A stretch of DNA of 64,000 bases from positions 3,070,900 to 3,134,899 of the forward strand of contig OZ345359.1 in assembly GCA_977006965.1 (NCBI GenBank), written 5' to 3'. Source of the DNA: Phymatolithon calcareum. Lineage: Eukaryota > Rhodophyta > Florideophyceae > Hapalidiales. How positions within the stretch are numbered: position 1 is the first letter of the stretch; every line of letters starts with the position of its first letter. Made by a program: the position numbers and the translations under genes. Of the stretch, positions 27,701 to 42,400 are shown piece by piece. The notes under the pieces were generated by a model. It had not been told where the DNA came from and did not search any database. It saw only the letters and a program-made list of their open reading frames with translations.

Positions 27701-30700
27701 ACAAGGTGTGACACCGTGATATACACGTCATTATGACTGATATACACGGGTCATTACAGTCAGAACTGTCAAATCAGTCAAAACAGTCATATCGGTCAAT
27801 AATAAATTCGTCGTGTGCACGCCGGTTGAGTAGACCAACCACGAGACGCATTTCTGGCATTCTACATGCCTGCGCATTCAGTTTGGATCCAGCTGTGACC
27901 AGAGGTTTTCACCAGAACATCTCCCTGGGTGAGTGTCTCATTGATCGATCAGGATAAGATGTTGCAATCGGTTGCAACCGGTTGCAATCAGTGCCAACAG
28001 GTCCCACGCGGTCCCAAACGGTGGCAAAGAAGCACACAAGGTGTGACACCGTGATATACACGTCATTATGACTGATATACACGGGTCATTACAGTCAGAA
28101 CTGTCAAATCAGTCAAAACAGTCATATCGGTCAATAATAAATTCGTCGTGTGCACGCCGGTTGAGTAGACCAACCACGAGACGCATTTCTGGCATTCTAC
28201 ATGCCTGCGCATTCAGTTTGGATCCAGCTGTGACCAGAGGTTTTCACCAGAACATCTCCCTGGGTGAGTGTCTCATAGATCGATCAGGACAAGATGTTGC
28301 AATCAGTGCCAACCGGTCCCAGACTGTCCCAAACGGTGGCAAAGAAGCACACAAGGTGTGACACCGTGATATACACGTCATTATGACTGATATACACGGG
28401 TCATTACAGTCAGAACTGTCAAATCAGTCAAAACAGTCATATCGGTCAATAATAAATTCGTCGTGTGCACGCCGGTTGAGTAGACCAACCACGAGACGCA
28501 TTTCTGGCATTCTACATGCCTGCGCATTCAGTTTGGATCCAGCTGTGACCAGAGGTTTTCACCAGAACATCTCCCTGGGTGAGTGTCTCATAGATCGATC
28601 AGGACAAGATGTTGCAATCAGTGCCAACCGGTCCCAGACTGTCCCAGACGGTGGCAAAGAAGCACACAAGGTGTGACACCGTGATATACACGTCATTATG
28701 ACTGATATACACGGGTCATTACAGTCAGAACTGTCAAATCAGTCAAAACAGTCATATCGGTCAATAATAAATTCGTCGTGTGCACGCCGGTTGAGTAGAC
28801 CAACCACGAGACGCATTTCTGGCATTCTACATGCCTGCGCATTCAGTTTGGATCCAGCTGTGACCAGAGGTTTTCACCAGAACATCTCCCTGGGTGAGTG
28901 TCTCATTGATCGATCAGGATAAGATGTTGCAATCGGTTGCAACCGGTTGCAATCAGTGCCAACAGGTCCCACGCGGTCCCAAACGGTGGCAAAGAAGCAC
29001 ACAAGGTGTGACACCGTGATATACACGTCATTATGACTGATATACACGGGTCATTACAGTCAGAACTGTCAAATCAGTCAAAACAGTCATATCGGTCAAT
29101 AATAAATTCGTCGTGTGCACGCCGGTTGAGTAGACCAACCACGAGACGCATTTCTGGCATTCTACATGCCTGCGCATTCAGTTTGGATCCAGCTGTGACC
29201 AGAGGTTTTCACCAGAACATCTCCCTGGGTGAGTGTCTCATAGATCGATCAGGACAAGATGTTGCAATCAGTGCCAACCGGTCCCAGACTGTCCCAGACG
29301 GTGGCAAAGAAGCACACAAGGTGTGACACCGTGATATACACGTCATTATGACTGATATACACGGGTCATTACAGTCAGAACTGTCAAATCAGTCAAAACA
29401 GTCATATCGGTCAATAATAAATTCCTCGTGTGCACGCCGGTTGAGTAGACCAACCACGAGACGCATTTCTGGCATTCTACATGCCTGCGCATTCAGTTTG
29501 GATCCAGCTGTGACCAGAGGTTTTCACCAGAACATCTCCCTGGGTGAGTGTCTCATTGATCGATCAGGATAAGATGTTGCAATCGGTTGCAACCGGTTGC
29601 AATCAGTGCCAACAGGTCCCACGCGGTCCCAAACGGTGGCAAAGAAGCACACAAGGTGTGACACCGTGATATACACGTCATTATGACTGATATACACGGG
29701 TCATTACAGTCAGAACTGTCAAATCAGTCAAAACAGTCATATCGGTCAATAATAAATTCGTCGTGTGCACGCCGGTTGAGTAGACCAACCACGAGACGCA
29801 TTTCTGGCATTCTACATGCCTGCGCATTCAGTTTGGATCCAGCTGTGACCAGAGGTTTTCACCAGAACATCTCCCTGGGTGAGTGTCTCATAGATCGATC
29901 AGGATAAGATGTTGCAATCGGTTGCAACCGGTTGCAATCAGTGCCAACAGGTCCCACGCGGTCCCAAACGGTGGCAAAGAAGCACACAAGGTGTGACACC
30001 GTGATATACACGTCATTATGACTGATATACACGGGTCATTACAGTCAGAACTGTCAAATCAGTCAAAACAGTCATATCGGTCAATAATAAATTCGTCGTG
30101 TGCACGCCGGTTGAGTAGACCAACCACGAGACGCATTTCTGGCATTCTACATGCCTGCGCATTCAGTTTGGATCCAGCTGTGACCAGAGGTTTTCACCAG
30201 AACATCTCCCTGGGTGAGTGTCTCATAGATCGATCAGGACAAGATGTTGCAATCAGTGCCAACCGGTCCCAGACTGTCCCAGACGGTGGCAAAGAAGCAC
30301 ACAAGGTGTGACACCGTGATATACACGTCATTATGACTGATATACACGGGTCATTACAGTCAGAACTGTCAAATCAGTCAAAACAGTCATATCGGTCAAT
30401 AATAAATTCGTCGTGTGCACGCCGGTTGAGTAGACCAACCACGAGACGCATTTCTGGCATTCTACATGCCTGCGCATTCAGTTTGGATCCAGCTGTGACC
30501 AGAGGTTTTCACCAGAACATCTCCCTGGGTGAGTGTCTCATAGATCGATCAGGACAAGATGTTGCAATCAGTGCCAACCGGTCCCAGACTGTCCCAGACG
30601 GTGGCAAAGAAGCACACAAGGTGTGACACCGTGATATACACGTCATTATGACTGATATACACGGGTCATTACAGTCAGAACTGTCAAATCAGTCAAAACA

Positions 30701-33700
30701 GTCATATCGGTCAATAATAAATTCGTCGTGTGCACGCCGGTTGAGTAGACCAACCACGAGACGCATTTCTGGCATTCTACATGCCTGCGCATTCAGTTTG
30801 GATCCAGCTGTGACCAGAGGTTTTCACCAGAACATCTCCCTGGGTGAGTGTCTCATAGATCGATCAGGATAAGATGTTGCAATCGGTTGCAACCGGTTGC
30901 AATCAGTGCCAACAGGTCCCACGCGGTCCCAAACGGTGGCAAAGAAGCACACAAGGTGTGACACCGTGATATACACGTCATTATGACTGATATACACGGG
31001 TCATTACAGTCAGAACTGTCAAATCAGTCAAAACAGTCATATCGGTCAATAATAAATTCCTCGTGTGCACGCCGGTTGAGTAGACCAACCACGAGACGCA
31101 TTTCTGGCATTCTACATGCCTGCGCATTCAGTTTGGATCCAGCTGTGACCAGAGGTTTTCACCAGAACATCTCCCTGGGTGAGTGTCTCATAGATCGATC
31201 AGGACAAGATGTTGCAATCAGTGCCAACCGGTCCCAGACTGTCCCAGACGGTGGTAAAGAAGCACACAAGGTGTGACACCGTGATATACACGTCATTATG
31301 ACTGATATACACGGGTCATTACAGTCAGAACTGTCAAATCAGTCAAAACAGTCATATCGGTCAATAATAAATTCGTCGTGTGCACGCCGGTTGAGTAGAC
31401 CAACCACGAGACGCATTTCTGGCATTCTACATGCCTGCGCATTCAGTTTGGATCCAGCTGTGACCAGAGGTTTTCACCAGAACATCTCCCTGGGTGAGTG
31501 TCTCATAGATCGATCAGGACAAGATGTTGCAATCAGTGCCAACCGGTCCCAGACTGTCCCAAACGGTGGCAAAGAAGCACACAAGGTGTGACACCGTGAT
31601 ATACACGTCATTATGACTGATATACACGGGTCATTACAGTCAGAACTGTCAAATCAGTCAAAACAGTCATATCGGTCAATAATAAATTCGTCGTGTGCAC
31701 GCCGGTTGAGTAGACCAACCACGAGACGCATTTCTGGCATTCTACATGCCTGCGCATTCAGTTTGGATCCAGCTGTGACCAGAGGTTTTCACCAGAACAT
31801 CTCCCTGGGTGAGTGTCTCATAGATCGATCAGGACAAGATGTTGCAATCAGTGCCAACCGGTCCCAGACTGTCCCAGACGGTGGCAAAGAAGCACACAAG
31901 GTGTGACACCGTGATATACACGTCATTATGACTGATATACACGGGTCATTACAGTCAGAACTGTCAAATCAGTCAAAACAGTCATATCGGTCAATAATAA
32001 ATTCGTCGTGTGCACGCCGGTTGAGTAGACCAACCACGAGACGCATTTCTGGCATTCTACATGCCTGCGCATTCAGTTTGGATCCAGCTGTGACCAGAGG
32101 TTTTCACCAGAACATCTCCCTGGGTGAGTGTCTCATAGATCGATCAGGACAAGATGTTGCAATCAGTGCCAACCGGTCCCAGACTGTCCCAGACGGTGGC
32201 AAAGAAGCACACAAGGTGTGACACCGTGATATACACGTCATTATGACTGATATACACGGGTCATTACAGTCAGAACTGTCAAATCAGTCAAAACAGTCAT
32301 ATCGGTCAATAATAAATTCGTCGTGTGCACGCCGGTTGAGTAGACCAACCACGAGACGCATTTCTGGCATTCTACATGCCTGCGCATTCAGTTTGGATCC
32401 AGCTGTGACCAGAGGTTTTCACCAGAACATCTCCCTGGGTGAGTGTCTCATAGATCGATCAGGATAAGATGTTGCAATCGGTTGCAACCGGTTGCAATCA
32501 GTGCCAACAGGTCCCACGCGGTCCCAAACGGTGGCAAAGAAGCACACAAGGTGTGACACCGTGATATACACGTCATTATGACTGATATACACGGGTCATT
32601 ACAGTCAGAACTGTCAAATCAGTCAAAACAGTCATATCGGTCAATAATAAATTCGTCGTGTGCACGCCGGTTGAGTAGACCAACCACGAGACGCATTTCT
32701 GGCATTCTACATGCCTGCGCATTCAGTTTGGATCCAGCTGTGACCAGAGGTTTTCACCAGAACATCTCCCTGGGTGAGTGTCTCATAGATCGATCAGGAC
32801 AAGATGTTGCAATCAGTGCCAACCGGTCCCAGACTGTCCCAGACGGTGGCAAAGAAGCACACAAGGTGTGACACCGTGATATACACGTCATTATGACTGA
32901 TATACACGGGTCATTACAGTCAGAACTGTCAAATCAGTCAAAACAGTCATATCGGTCAATAATAAATTCGTCGTGTGCACGCCGGTTGAGTAGACCAACC
33001 ACGAGACGCATTTCTGGCATTCTACATGCCTGCGCATTCAGTTTGGATCCAGCTGTGACCAGAGGTTTTCACCAGAACATCTCCCTGGGTGAGTGTCTCA
33101 TAGATCGATCAGGACAAGATGTTGCAATCAGTGCCAACCGGTCCCAGACTGTCCCAGACGGTGGCAAAGAAGCACACAAGGTGTGACACCGTGATATACA
33201 CGTCATTATGACTGATATACACGGGTCATTACAGTCAGAACTGTCAAATCAGTCAAAACAGTCATATCGGTCAATAATAAATTCGTCGTGTGCACGCCGG
33301 TTGAGTAGACCAACCACGAGACGCATTTCTGGCATTCTACATGCCTGCGCATTCAGTTTGGATCCAGCTGTGACCAGAGGTTTTCACCAGAACATCTCCC
33401 TGGGTGAGTGTCTCATAGATCGATCAGGATAAGATGTTGCAATCGGTTGCAACCGGTTGCAATCAGTGCCAACAGGTCCCACGCGGTCCCAAACGGTGGC
33501 AAAGAAGCACACAAGGTGTGACACCGTGATATACACGTCATTATGACTGATATACACGGGTCATTACAGTCAGAACTGTCAAATCAGTCAAAACAGTCAT
33601 ATCGGTCAATAATAAATTCGTCGTGTGCACGCCGGTTGAGTAGACCAACCACGAGACGCATTTCTGGCATTCTACATGCCTGCGCATTCAGTTTGGATCC

Positions 33701-36437
33701 AGCTGTGACCAGAGGTTTTCACCAGAACATCTCCCTGGGTGAGTGTCTCATAGATCGATCAGGACAAGATGTTGCAATCAGTGCCAACCGGTCCCAGACT
33801 GTCCCAGACGGTGGCAAAGAAGCACACAAGGTGTGACACCGTGATATACACGTCATTATGACTGATATACACGGGTCATTACAGTCAGAACTGTCAAATC
33901 AGTCAAAACAGTCATATCGGTCAATAATAAATTCGTCGTGTGCACGCCGGTTGAGTAGACCAACCACGAGACGCATTTCTGGCATTCTACATGCCTGCGC
34001 ATTCAGTTTGGATCCAGCTGTGACCAGAGGTTTTCACCAGAACATCTCCCTGGGTGAGTGTCTCATAGATCGATCAGGACAAGATGTTGCAATCAGTGCC
34101 AACCGGTCCCAGACTGTCCCAGACGGTGGCAAAGAAGCACACAAGGTGTGACACCGTGATATACACGTCATTATGACTGATATACACGGGTCATTACAGT
34201 CAGAACTGTCAAATCAGTCAAAACAGTCATATCGGTCAATAATAAATTCGTCGTGTGCACGCCGGTTGAGTAGACCAACCACGAGACGCATTTCTGGCAT
34301 TCTACATGCCTGCGCATTCAGTTTGGATCCAGCTGTGACCAGAGGTTTTCACCAGAACATCTCCCTGGGTGAGTGTCTCATAGATCGATCAGGATAAGAT
34401 GTTGCAATCGGTTGCAACCGGTTGCAATCAGTGCCAACAGGTCCCACGCGGTCCCAAACGGTGGCAAAGAAGCACACAAGGTGTGACACCGTGATATACA
34501 CGTCATTATGACTGATATACACGGGTCATTACAGTCAGAACTGTCAAATCAGTCAAAACAGTCATATCGGTCAATAATAAATTCGTCGTGTGCACGCCGG
34601 TTGAGTAGACCAACCACGAGACGCATTTCTGGCATTCTACATGCCTGCGCATTCAGTTTGGATCCAGCTGTGACCAGAGGTTTTCACCAGAACATCTCCC
34701 TGGGTGAGTGTCTCATAGATCGATCAGGACAAGATGTTGCAATCAGTGCCAACCGGTCCCAGACTGTCCCAGACGGTGGCAAAGAAGCACACAAGGTGTG
34801 ACACCGTGATATACACGTCATTATGACTGATATACACGGGTCATTACAGTCAGAACTGTCAAATCAGTCAAAACAGTCATATCGGTCAATAATAAATTCG
34901 TCGTGTGCACGCCGGTTGAGTAGACCAACCACGAGACGCATTTCTGGCATTCTACATGCCTGCGCATTCAGTTTGGATCCAGCTGTGACCAGAGGTTTTC
35001 ACCAGAACATCTCCCTGGGTGAGTGTCTCATAGATCGATCAGGACAAGATGTTGCAATCAGTGCCAACCGGTCCCAGACTGTCCCAGACGGTGGCAAAGA
35101 AGCACACAAGGTGTGACACCGTGATATACACGTCATTATGACTGATATACACGGGTCATTACAGTCAGAACTGTCAAATCAGTCAAAACAGTCATATCGG
35201 TCAATAATAAATTCGTCGTGTGCACGCCGGTTGAGTAGACCAACCACGAGACGCATTTCTGGCATTCTACATGCCTGCGCATTCAGTTTGGATCCAGCTG
35301 TGACCAGAGGTTTTCACCAGAACATCTCCCTGGGTGAGTGTCTCATAGATCGATCAGGATAAGATGTTGCAATCGGTTGCAACCGGTTGCAATCAGTGCC
35401 AACAGGTCCCACGCGGTCCCAAACGGTGGCAAAGAAGCACACAAGGTGTGACACCGTGATATACACGTCATTATGACTGATATACACGGGTCATTACAGT
35501 CAGAACTGTCAAATCAGTCAAAACAGTCATATCGGTCAATAATAAATTCGTCGTGTGCACGCCGGTTGAGTAGACCAACCACGAGACGCATTTCTGGCAT
35601 TCTACATGCCTGCGCATTCAGTTTGGATCCAGCTGTGACCAGAGGTTTTCACCAGAACATCTCCCTGGGTGAGTGTCTCATAGATCGATCAGGACAAGAT
35701 GTTGCAATCAGTGCCAACCGGTCCCAGACTGTCCCAGACGGTGGCAAAGAAGCACACAAGGTGTGACACCGTGATATACACGTCATTATGACTGATATAC
35801 ACGGGTCATTACAGTCAGAACTGTCAAATCAGTCAAAACAGTCATATCGGTCAATAATAAATTCGTCGTGTGCACGCCGGTTGAGTAGACCAACCACGAG
35901 ACGCATTTCTGGCATTCTACATGCCTGCGCATTCAGTTTGGATCCAGCTGTGACCAGAGGTTTTCACCAGAACATCTCCCTGGGTGAGTGTCTCATAGAT
36001 CGATCAGGACAAGATGTTGCAATCAGTGCCAACCGGTCCCAGACTGTCCCAGACGGTGGCAAAGAAGCACACAAGGTGTGACACCGTGATATACACGTCA
36101 TTATGACTGATATACACGGGTCATTACAGTCAGAACTGTCAAATCAGTCAAAACAGTCATATCGGTCAATAATAAATTCGTCGTGTGCACGCCGGTTGAG
36201 TAGACCAACCACGAGACGCATTTCTGGCATTCTACATGCCTGCGCATTCAGTTTGGATCCAGCTGTGACCAGAGGTTTTCACCAGAACATCTCCCTGGGT
36301 GAGTGTCTCATAGATCGATCAGGATAAGATGTTGCAATCGGTTGCAACCGGTTGCAATCAGTGCCAACAGGTCCCACGCGGTCCCAAACGGTGGCAAAGA
36401 AGCACACAAGGTGTGACACCGTGATATACACGTCATT
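18753..36437 (+). repeat. Array zone 4: 965-bp short-short-long trimer repeat
   Basis: Trimers of 965 bp dominate: four from 18753, five from 24208, one at 30018 and four from 32578. Between them are irregular blocks: 22613-24207 and 30983-32577 each contain four short units and one long unit (1595 bp), and 29033-30017 contains one short and two long units. In several blocks the CCCAAACGG tag marks one short unit. A GATGTAGC variant first appears near 21226 and again near 25714, foreshadowing its frequent use in the next zone. Confidence 0.88.
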
Positions 36438-39400
36438 ATGACTGATATACACGGGTCATTACAGTCAGAACTGTCAAATCAGTCAAAACAGTCATATCGG
36501 TCAATAATAAATTCGTCGTGTGCACGCCGGTTGAGTAGACCAACCACGAGACGCATTTCTGGCATTCTACATGCCTGCGCATTCAGTTTGGATCCAGCTG
36601 TGACCAGAGGTTTTCACCAGAACATCTCCCTGGGTGAGTGTCTCATAGATCGATCAGGACAAGATGTTGCAATCAGTGCCAACCGGTCCCAGACTGTCCC
36701 AGACGGTGGCAAAGAAGCACACAAGGTGTGACACCGTGATATACACGTCATTATGACTGATATACACGGGTCATTACAGTCAGAACTGTCAAATCAGTCA
36801 AAACAGTCATATCGGTCAATAATAAATTCGTCGTGTGCACGCCGGTTGAGTAGACCAACCACGAGACGCATTTCTGGCATTCTACATGCCTGCGCATTCA
36901 GTTTGGATCCAGCTGTGACCAGAGGTTTTCACCAGAACATCTCCCTGGGTGAGTGTCTCATAGATCGATCAGGACAAGATGTTGCAATCAGTGCCAACCG
37001 GTCCCAGACTGTCCCAGACGGTGGCAAAGAAGCACACAAGGTGTGACACCGTGATATACACGTCATTATGACTGATATACACGGGTCATTACAGTCAGAA
37101 CTGTCAAATCAGTCAAAACAGTCATATCGGTCAATAATAAATTCGTCGTGTGCACGCCGGTTGAGTAGACCAACCACGAGACGCATTTCTGGCATTCTAC
37201 ATGCCTGCGCATTCAGTTTGGATCCACCTGTGACCAGAGGTTTTCACCAGAACATCTCCCTGGGTGAGTGTCTCATAGATCGATCAGGACAAGATGTAGC
37301 AATCAGTGCCAACCGGTCCCAGACTGTCCCAGACGGTGGCAGAGAAGCACACAAGGTGTGACACCGTGATATACACGTCATTATGACTGATATACACGGG
37401 TCATTACAGTCAGAACTGTCAAATCAGTCAAAACAGTCATATCGGTCAATAATAAATTCCTCGTGTGCACGCCGGTTGAGTAGACCAACCACGAGACGCA
37501 TTTCTGGCATTCTACATGCCTGCGCATTCAGTTTGGATCCAGCTGTGACCAGAGGTTTTCACCAGAACATCTCCCTGGGTGAGTGTCTCATTGATCGATC
37601 AGGATAAGATGTTGCAATCGGTTGCAACCGGTTGCAATCAGTGCCAACAGGTCCCACGCGGTCCCAAACGGTGGCAAAGAAGCACACAAGGTGTGACACC
37701 GTGATATACACGTCATTATGACTGATATACACGTGTCATTACAGTCAGAACTGTCAAATCAGTCAAAACAGTCATATCGGTCAATAATAAATTCGTCGTG
37801 TGCACGCCGGTTGAGTAGACCAACCACGAGACGCATTTCTGGCATTCTACATGCCTGCGCATTCAGTTTGGATCCAGCTGTGACCAGAGGTTTTCACCAG
37901 AACATCTCCCTGGGTGAGTGTCTCATAGATCGATCAGGACAAGATGTTGCAATCAGTGCCAACCGGTCCCAGACTGTCCCAGACGGTGGCAAAGAAGCAC
38001 ACAAGGTGTGACACCGTGATATACACGTCATTATGACTGATATACACGGGTCATTACAGTCAGAACTGTCAAATCAGTCAAAACAGTCATATCGGTCAAT
38101 AATAAATTCGTCGTGTGCACGCCGGTTGAGTAGACCAACCACGAGACGCATTTCTGGCATTCTACATGCCTGCGCATTCAGTTTGGATCCAGCTGTGACC
38201 AGAGGTTTTCACCAGAACATCTCCCTGGGTGAGTGTCTCATAGATCGATCAGGACAAGATGTAGCAATCAGTGCCAACCGGTCCCAGACTGTCCCAGACG
38301 GTGGCAAAGAAGCACACAAGGTGTGACACCGTGATATACACGTCATTATGACTGATATACACGGGTCATTACAGTCAGAACTGTCAAATCAGTCAAAACA
38401 GTCATATCGGTCAATAATAAATTCGTCGTGTGCACGCCGGTTGAGTAGACCAACCACGAGACGCATTTCTGGCATTCTACATGCCTGCGCATTCAGTTTG
38501 GATCCAGCTGTGACCAGAGGTTTTCACCAGAACATCTCCCTGGGTGAGTGTCTCATAGATCGATCAGGACAAGATGTAGCAATCAGTGCCAACCGGTCCC
38601 AGACTGTCCCAGACGGTGGCAGAGAAGCACACAAGGTGTGACACCGTGATATACACGTCATTATGACTGATATACACGGGTCATTACAGTCAGAACTGTC
38701 AAATCAGTCAAAACAGTCATATCGGTCAATAATAAATTCCTCGTGTGCACGCCGGTTGAGTAGACCAACCACGAGACGCATTTCTGGCATTCTACATGCC
38801 TGCGCATTCAGTTTGGATCCAGCTGTGACCAGAGGTTTTCACCAGAACATCTCCCTGGGTGAGTGTCTCATTGATCGATCAGGATAAGATGTTGCAATCG
38901 GTTGCAACCGGTTGCAATCAGTGCCAACAGGTCCCACGCGGTCCCAAACGGTGGCAAAGAAGCACACAAGGTGTGACACCGTGATATACACGTCATTATG
39001 ACTGATATACACGTGTCATTACAGTCAGAACTGTCAAATCAGTCAAAACAGTCATATCGGTCAATAATAAATTCGTCGTGTGCACGCCGGTTGAGTAGAC
39101 CAACCACGAGACGCATTTCTGGCATTCTACATGCCTGCGCATTCAGTTTGGATCCAGCTGTGACCAGAGGTTTTCACCAGAACATCTCCCTGGGTGAGTG
39201 TCTCATAGATCGATCAGGACAAGATGTTGCAATCAGTGCCAACCGGTCCCAGACTGTCCCAGACGGTGGCAAAGAAGCACACAAGGTGTGACACCGTGAT
39301 ATACACGTCATTATGACTGATATACACGGGTCATTACAGTCAGAACTGTCAAATCAGTCAAAACAGTCATATCGGTCAATAATAAATTCGTCGTGTGCAC

Positions 39401-42400
39401 GCCGGTTGAGTAGACCAACCACGAGACGCATTTCTGGCATTCTACATGCCTGCGCATTCAGTTTGGATCCAGCTGTGACCAGAGGTTTTCACCAGAACAT
39501 CTCCCTGGGTGAGTGTCTCATAGATCGATCAGGACAAGATGTAGCAATCAGTGCCAACCGGTCCCAGACTGTCCCAGACGGTGGCAAAGAAGCACACAAG
39601 GTGTGACACCGTGATATACACGTCATTATGACTGATATACACGGGTCATTACAGTCAGAACTGTCAAATCAGTCAAAACAGTCATATCGGTCAATAATAA
39701 ATTCGTCGTGTGCACGCCGGTTGAGTAGACCAACCACGAGACGCATTTCTGGCATTCTACATGCCTGCGCATTCAGTTTGGATCCAGCTGTGACCAGAGG
39801 TTTTCACCAGAACATCTCCCTGGGTGAGTGTCTCATAGATCGATCAGGACAAGATGTTGCAATCAGTGCCAACCGGTCCCAGACTGTCCCAGACGGTGGC
39901 AAAGAAGCACACAAGGTGTGACACCGTGATATACACGTCATTATGACTGATATACACGGGTCATTACAGTCAGAACTGTCAAATCAGTCAAAACAGTCAT
40001 ATCGGTCAATAATAAATTCGTCGTGTGCACGCCGGTTGAGTAGACCAACCACGAGACGCATTTCTGGCATTCTACATGCCTGCGCATTCAGTTTGGATCC
40101 ACCTGTGACCAGAGGTTTTCACCAGAACATCTCCCTGGGTGAGTGTCTCATAGATCGATCAGGACAAGATGTAGCAATCAGTGCCAACCGGTCCCAGACT
40201 GTCCCAGACGGTGGCAGAGAAGCACACAAGGTGTGACACCGTGATATACACGTCATTATGACTGATATACACGGGTCATTACAGTCAGAACTGTCAAATC
40301 AGTCAAAACAGTCATATCGGTCAATAATAAATTCCTCGTGTGCACGCCGGTTGAGTAGACCAACCACGAGACGCATTTCTGGCATTCTACATGCCTGCGC
40401 ATTCAGTTTGGATCCAGCTGTGACCAGAGGTTTTCACCAGAACATCTCCCTGGGTGAGTGTCTCATTGATCGATCAGGATAAGATGTTGCAATCGGTTGC
40501 AACCGGTTGCAATCAGTGCCAACAGGTCCCACGCGGTCCCAAACGGTGGCAAAGAAGCACACAAGGTGTGACACCGTGATATACACGTCATTATGACTGA
40601 TATACACGGGTCATTACAGTCAGAACAGTCAAATCAGTCAAAACAGTCATATCGGTCATTAATAAATTCGTCGTGTGCACGCCGGTTGAGTAGACCAACC
40701 ACGAGACGCATTTCTGGCATTCTACATGCCTGCGCATTCAGTTTGGATCCAGCTGTGACCAGAGGTTTTCACCAGAACATCTCCCTGGGTGAGTGTCTCA
40801 TAGATCGATCAGGACAAGATGTTGCAATCAGTGCCAACCGGTCCCAGACTGTCCCAAACGGTGGCAAAGAAGCACACAAGGTGTGACACCGTGATATACA
40901 CGTCATTATGACTGATATACACGGGTCATTACAGTCAGAACTGTCAAATCAGTCAAAACAGTCATATCGGTCAATAATAAATTCGTCGTGTGCACGCCGG
41001 TTGAGTAGACCAACCACGAGACGCATTTCTGGCATTCTACATGCCTGCGCATTCAGTTTGGATCCAGCTGTGACCAGAGGTTTTCACCAGAACATCTCCC
41101 TGGGTGAGTGTCTCATAGATCGATCAGGACAAGATGTTGCAATCAGTGCCAACCGGTCCCAGACTGTCCCAGACGGTGGCAAAGAAGCACACAAGGTGTG
41201 ACACCGTGATATACACGTCATTATGACTGATATACACGGGTCATTACAGTCAGAACTGTCAAATCAGTCAAAACAGTCATATCGGTCAATAATAAATTCG
41301 TCGTGTGCACGCCGGTTGAGTAGACCAACCACGAGACGCATTTCTGGCATTCTACATGCCTGCGCATTCAGTTTGGATCCAGCTGTGACCAGAGGTTTTC
41401 ACCAGAACATCTCCCTGGGTGAGTGTCTCATAGATCGATCAGGACAAGATGTAGCAATCAGTGCCAACCGGTCCCAGACTGTCCCAGACGGTGGCAGAGA
41501 AGCACACAAGGTGTGACACCGTGATATACACGTCATTATGACTGATATACACGGGTCATTACAGTCAGAACTGTCAAATCAGTCAAAACAGTCATATCGG
41601 TCAATAATAAATTCGTCGTGTGCACGCCGGTTGAGTAGACCAACCACGAGACGCATTTCTGGCATTCTACATGCCTGCGCATTCAGTTTGGATCCAGCTG
41701 TGACCAGAGGTTTTCACCAGAACATCTCCCTGGGTGAGTGTCTCATTGATCGATCAGGATAAGATGTTGCAATCGGTTGCAACCGGTTGCAATCAGTGCC
41801 AACAGGTCCCACGCGGTCCCAAACGGTGGCAAAGAAGCACACAAGGTGTGACACCGTGATATACACGTCATTATGACTGATATACACGTGTCATTACAGT
41901 CAGAACTGTCAAATCAGTCAAAACAGTCATATCGGTCAATAATAAATTCGTCGTGTGCACGCCGGTTGAGTAGACCAACCACGAGACGCATTTCTGGCAT
42001 TCTACATGCCTGCGCATTCAGTTTGGATCCAGCTGTGACCAGAGGTTTTCACCAGAACATCTCCCTGGGTGAGTGTCTCATAGATCGATCAGGACAAGAT
42101 GTTGCAATCAGTGCCAACCGGTCCCAGACTGTCCCAGACGGTGGCAAAGAAGCACACAAGGTGTGACACCGTGATATACACGTCATTATGACTGATATAC
42201 ACGGGTCATTACAGTCAGAACTGTCAAATCAGTCAAAACAGTCATATCGGTCAATAATAAATTCGTCGTGTGCACGCCGGTTGAGTAGACCAACCACGAG
42301 ACGCATTTCTGGCATTCTACATGCCTGCGCATTCAGTTTGGATCCACCTGTGACCAGAGGTTTTCACCAGAACATCTCCCTGGGTGAGTGTCTCATAGAT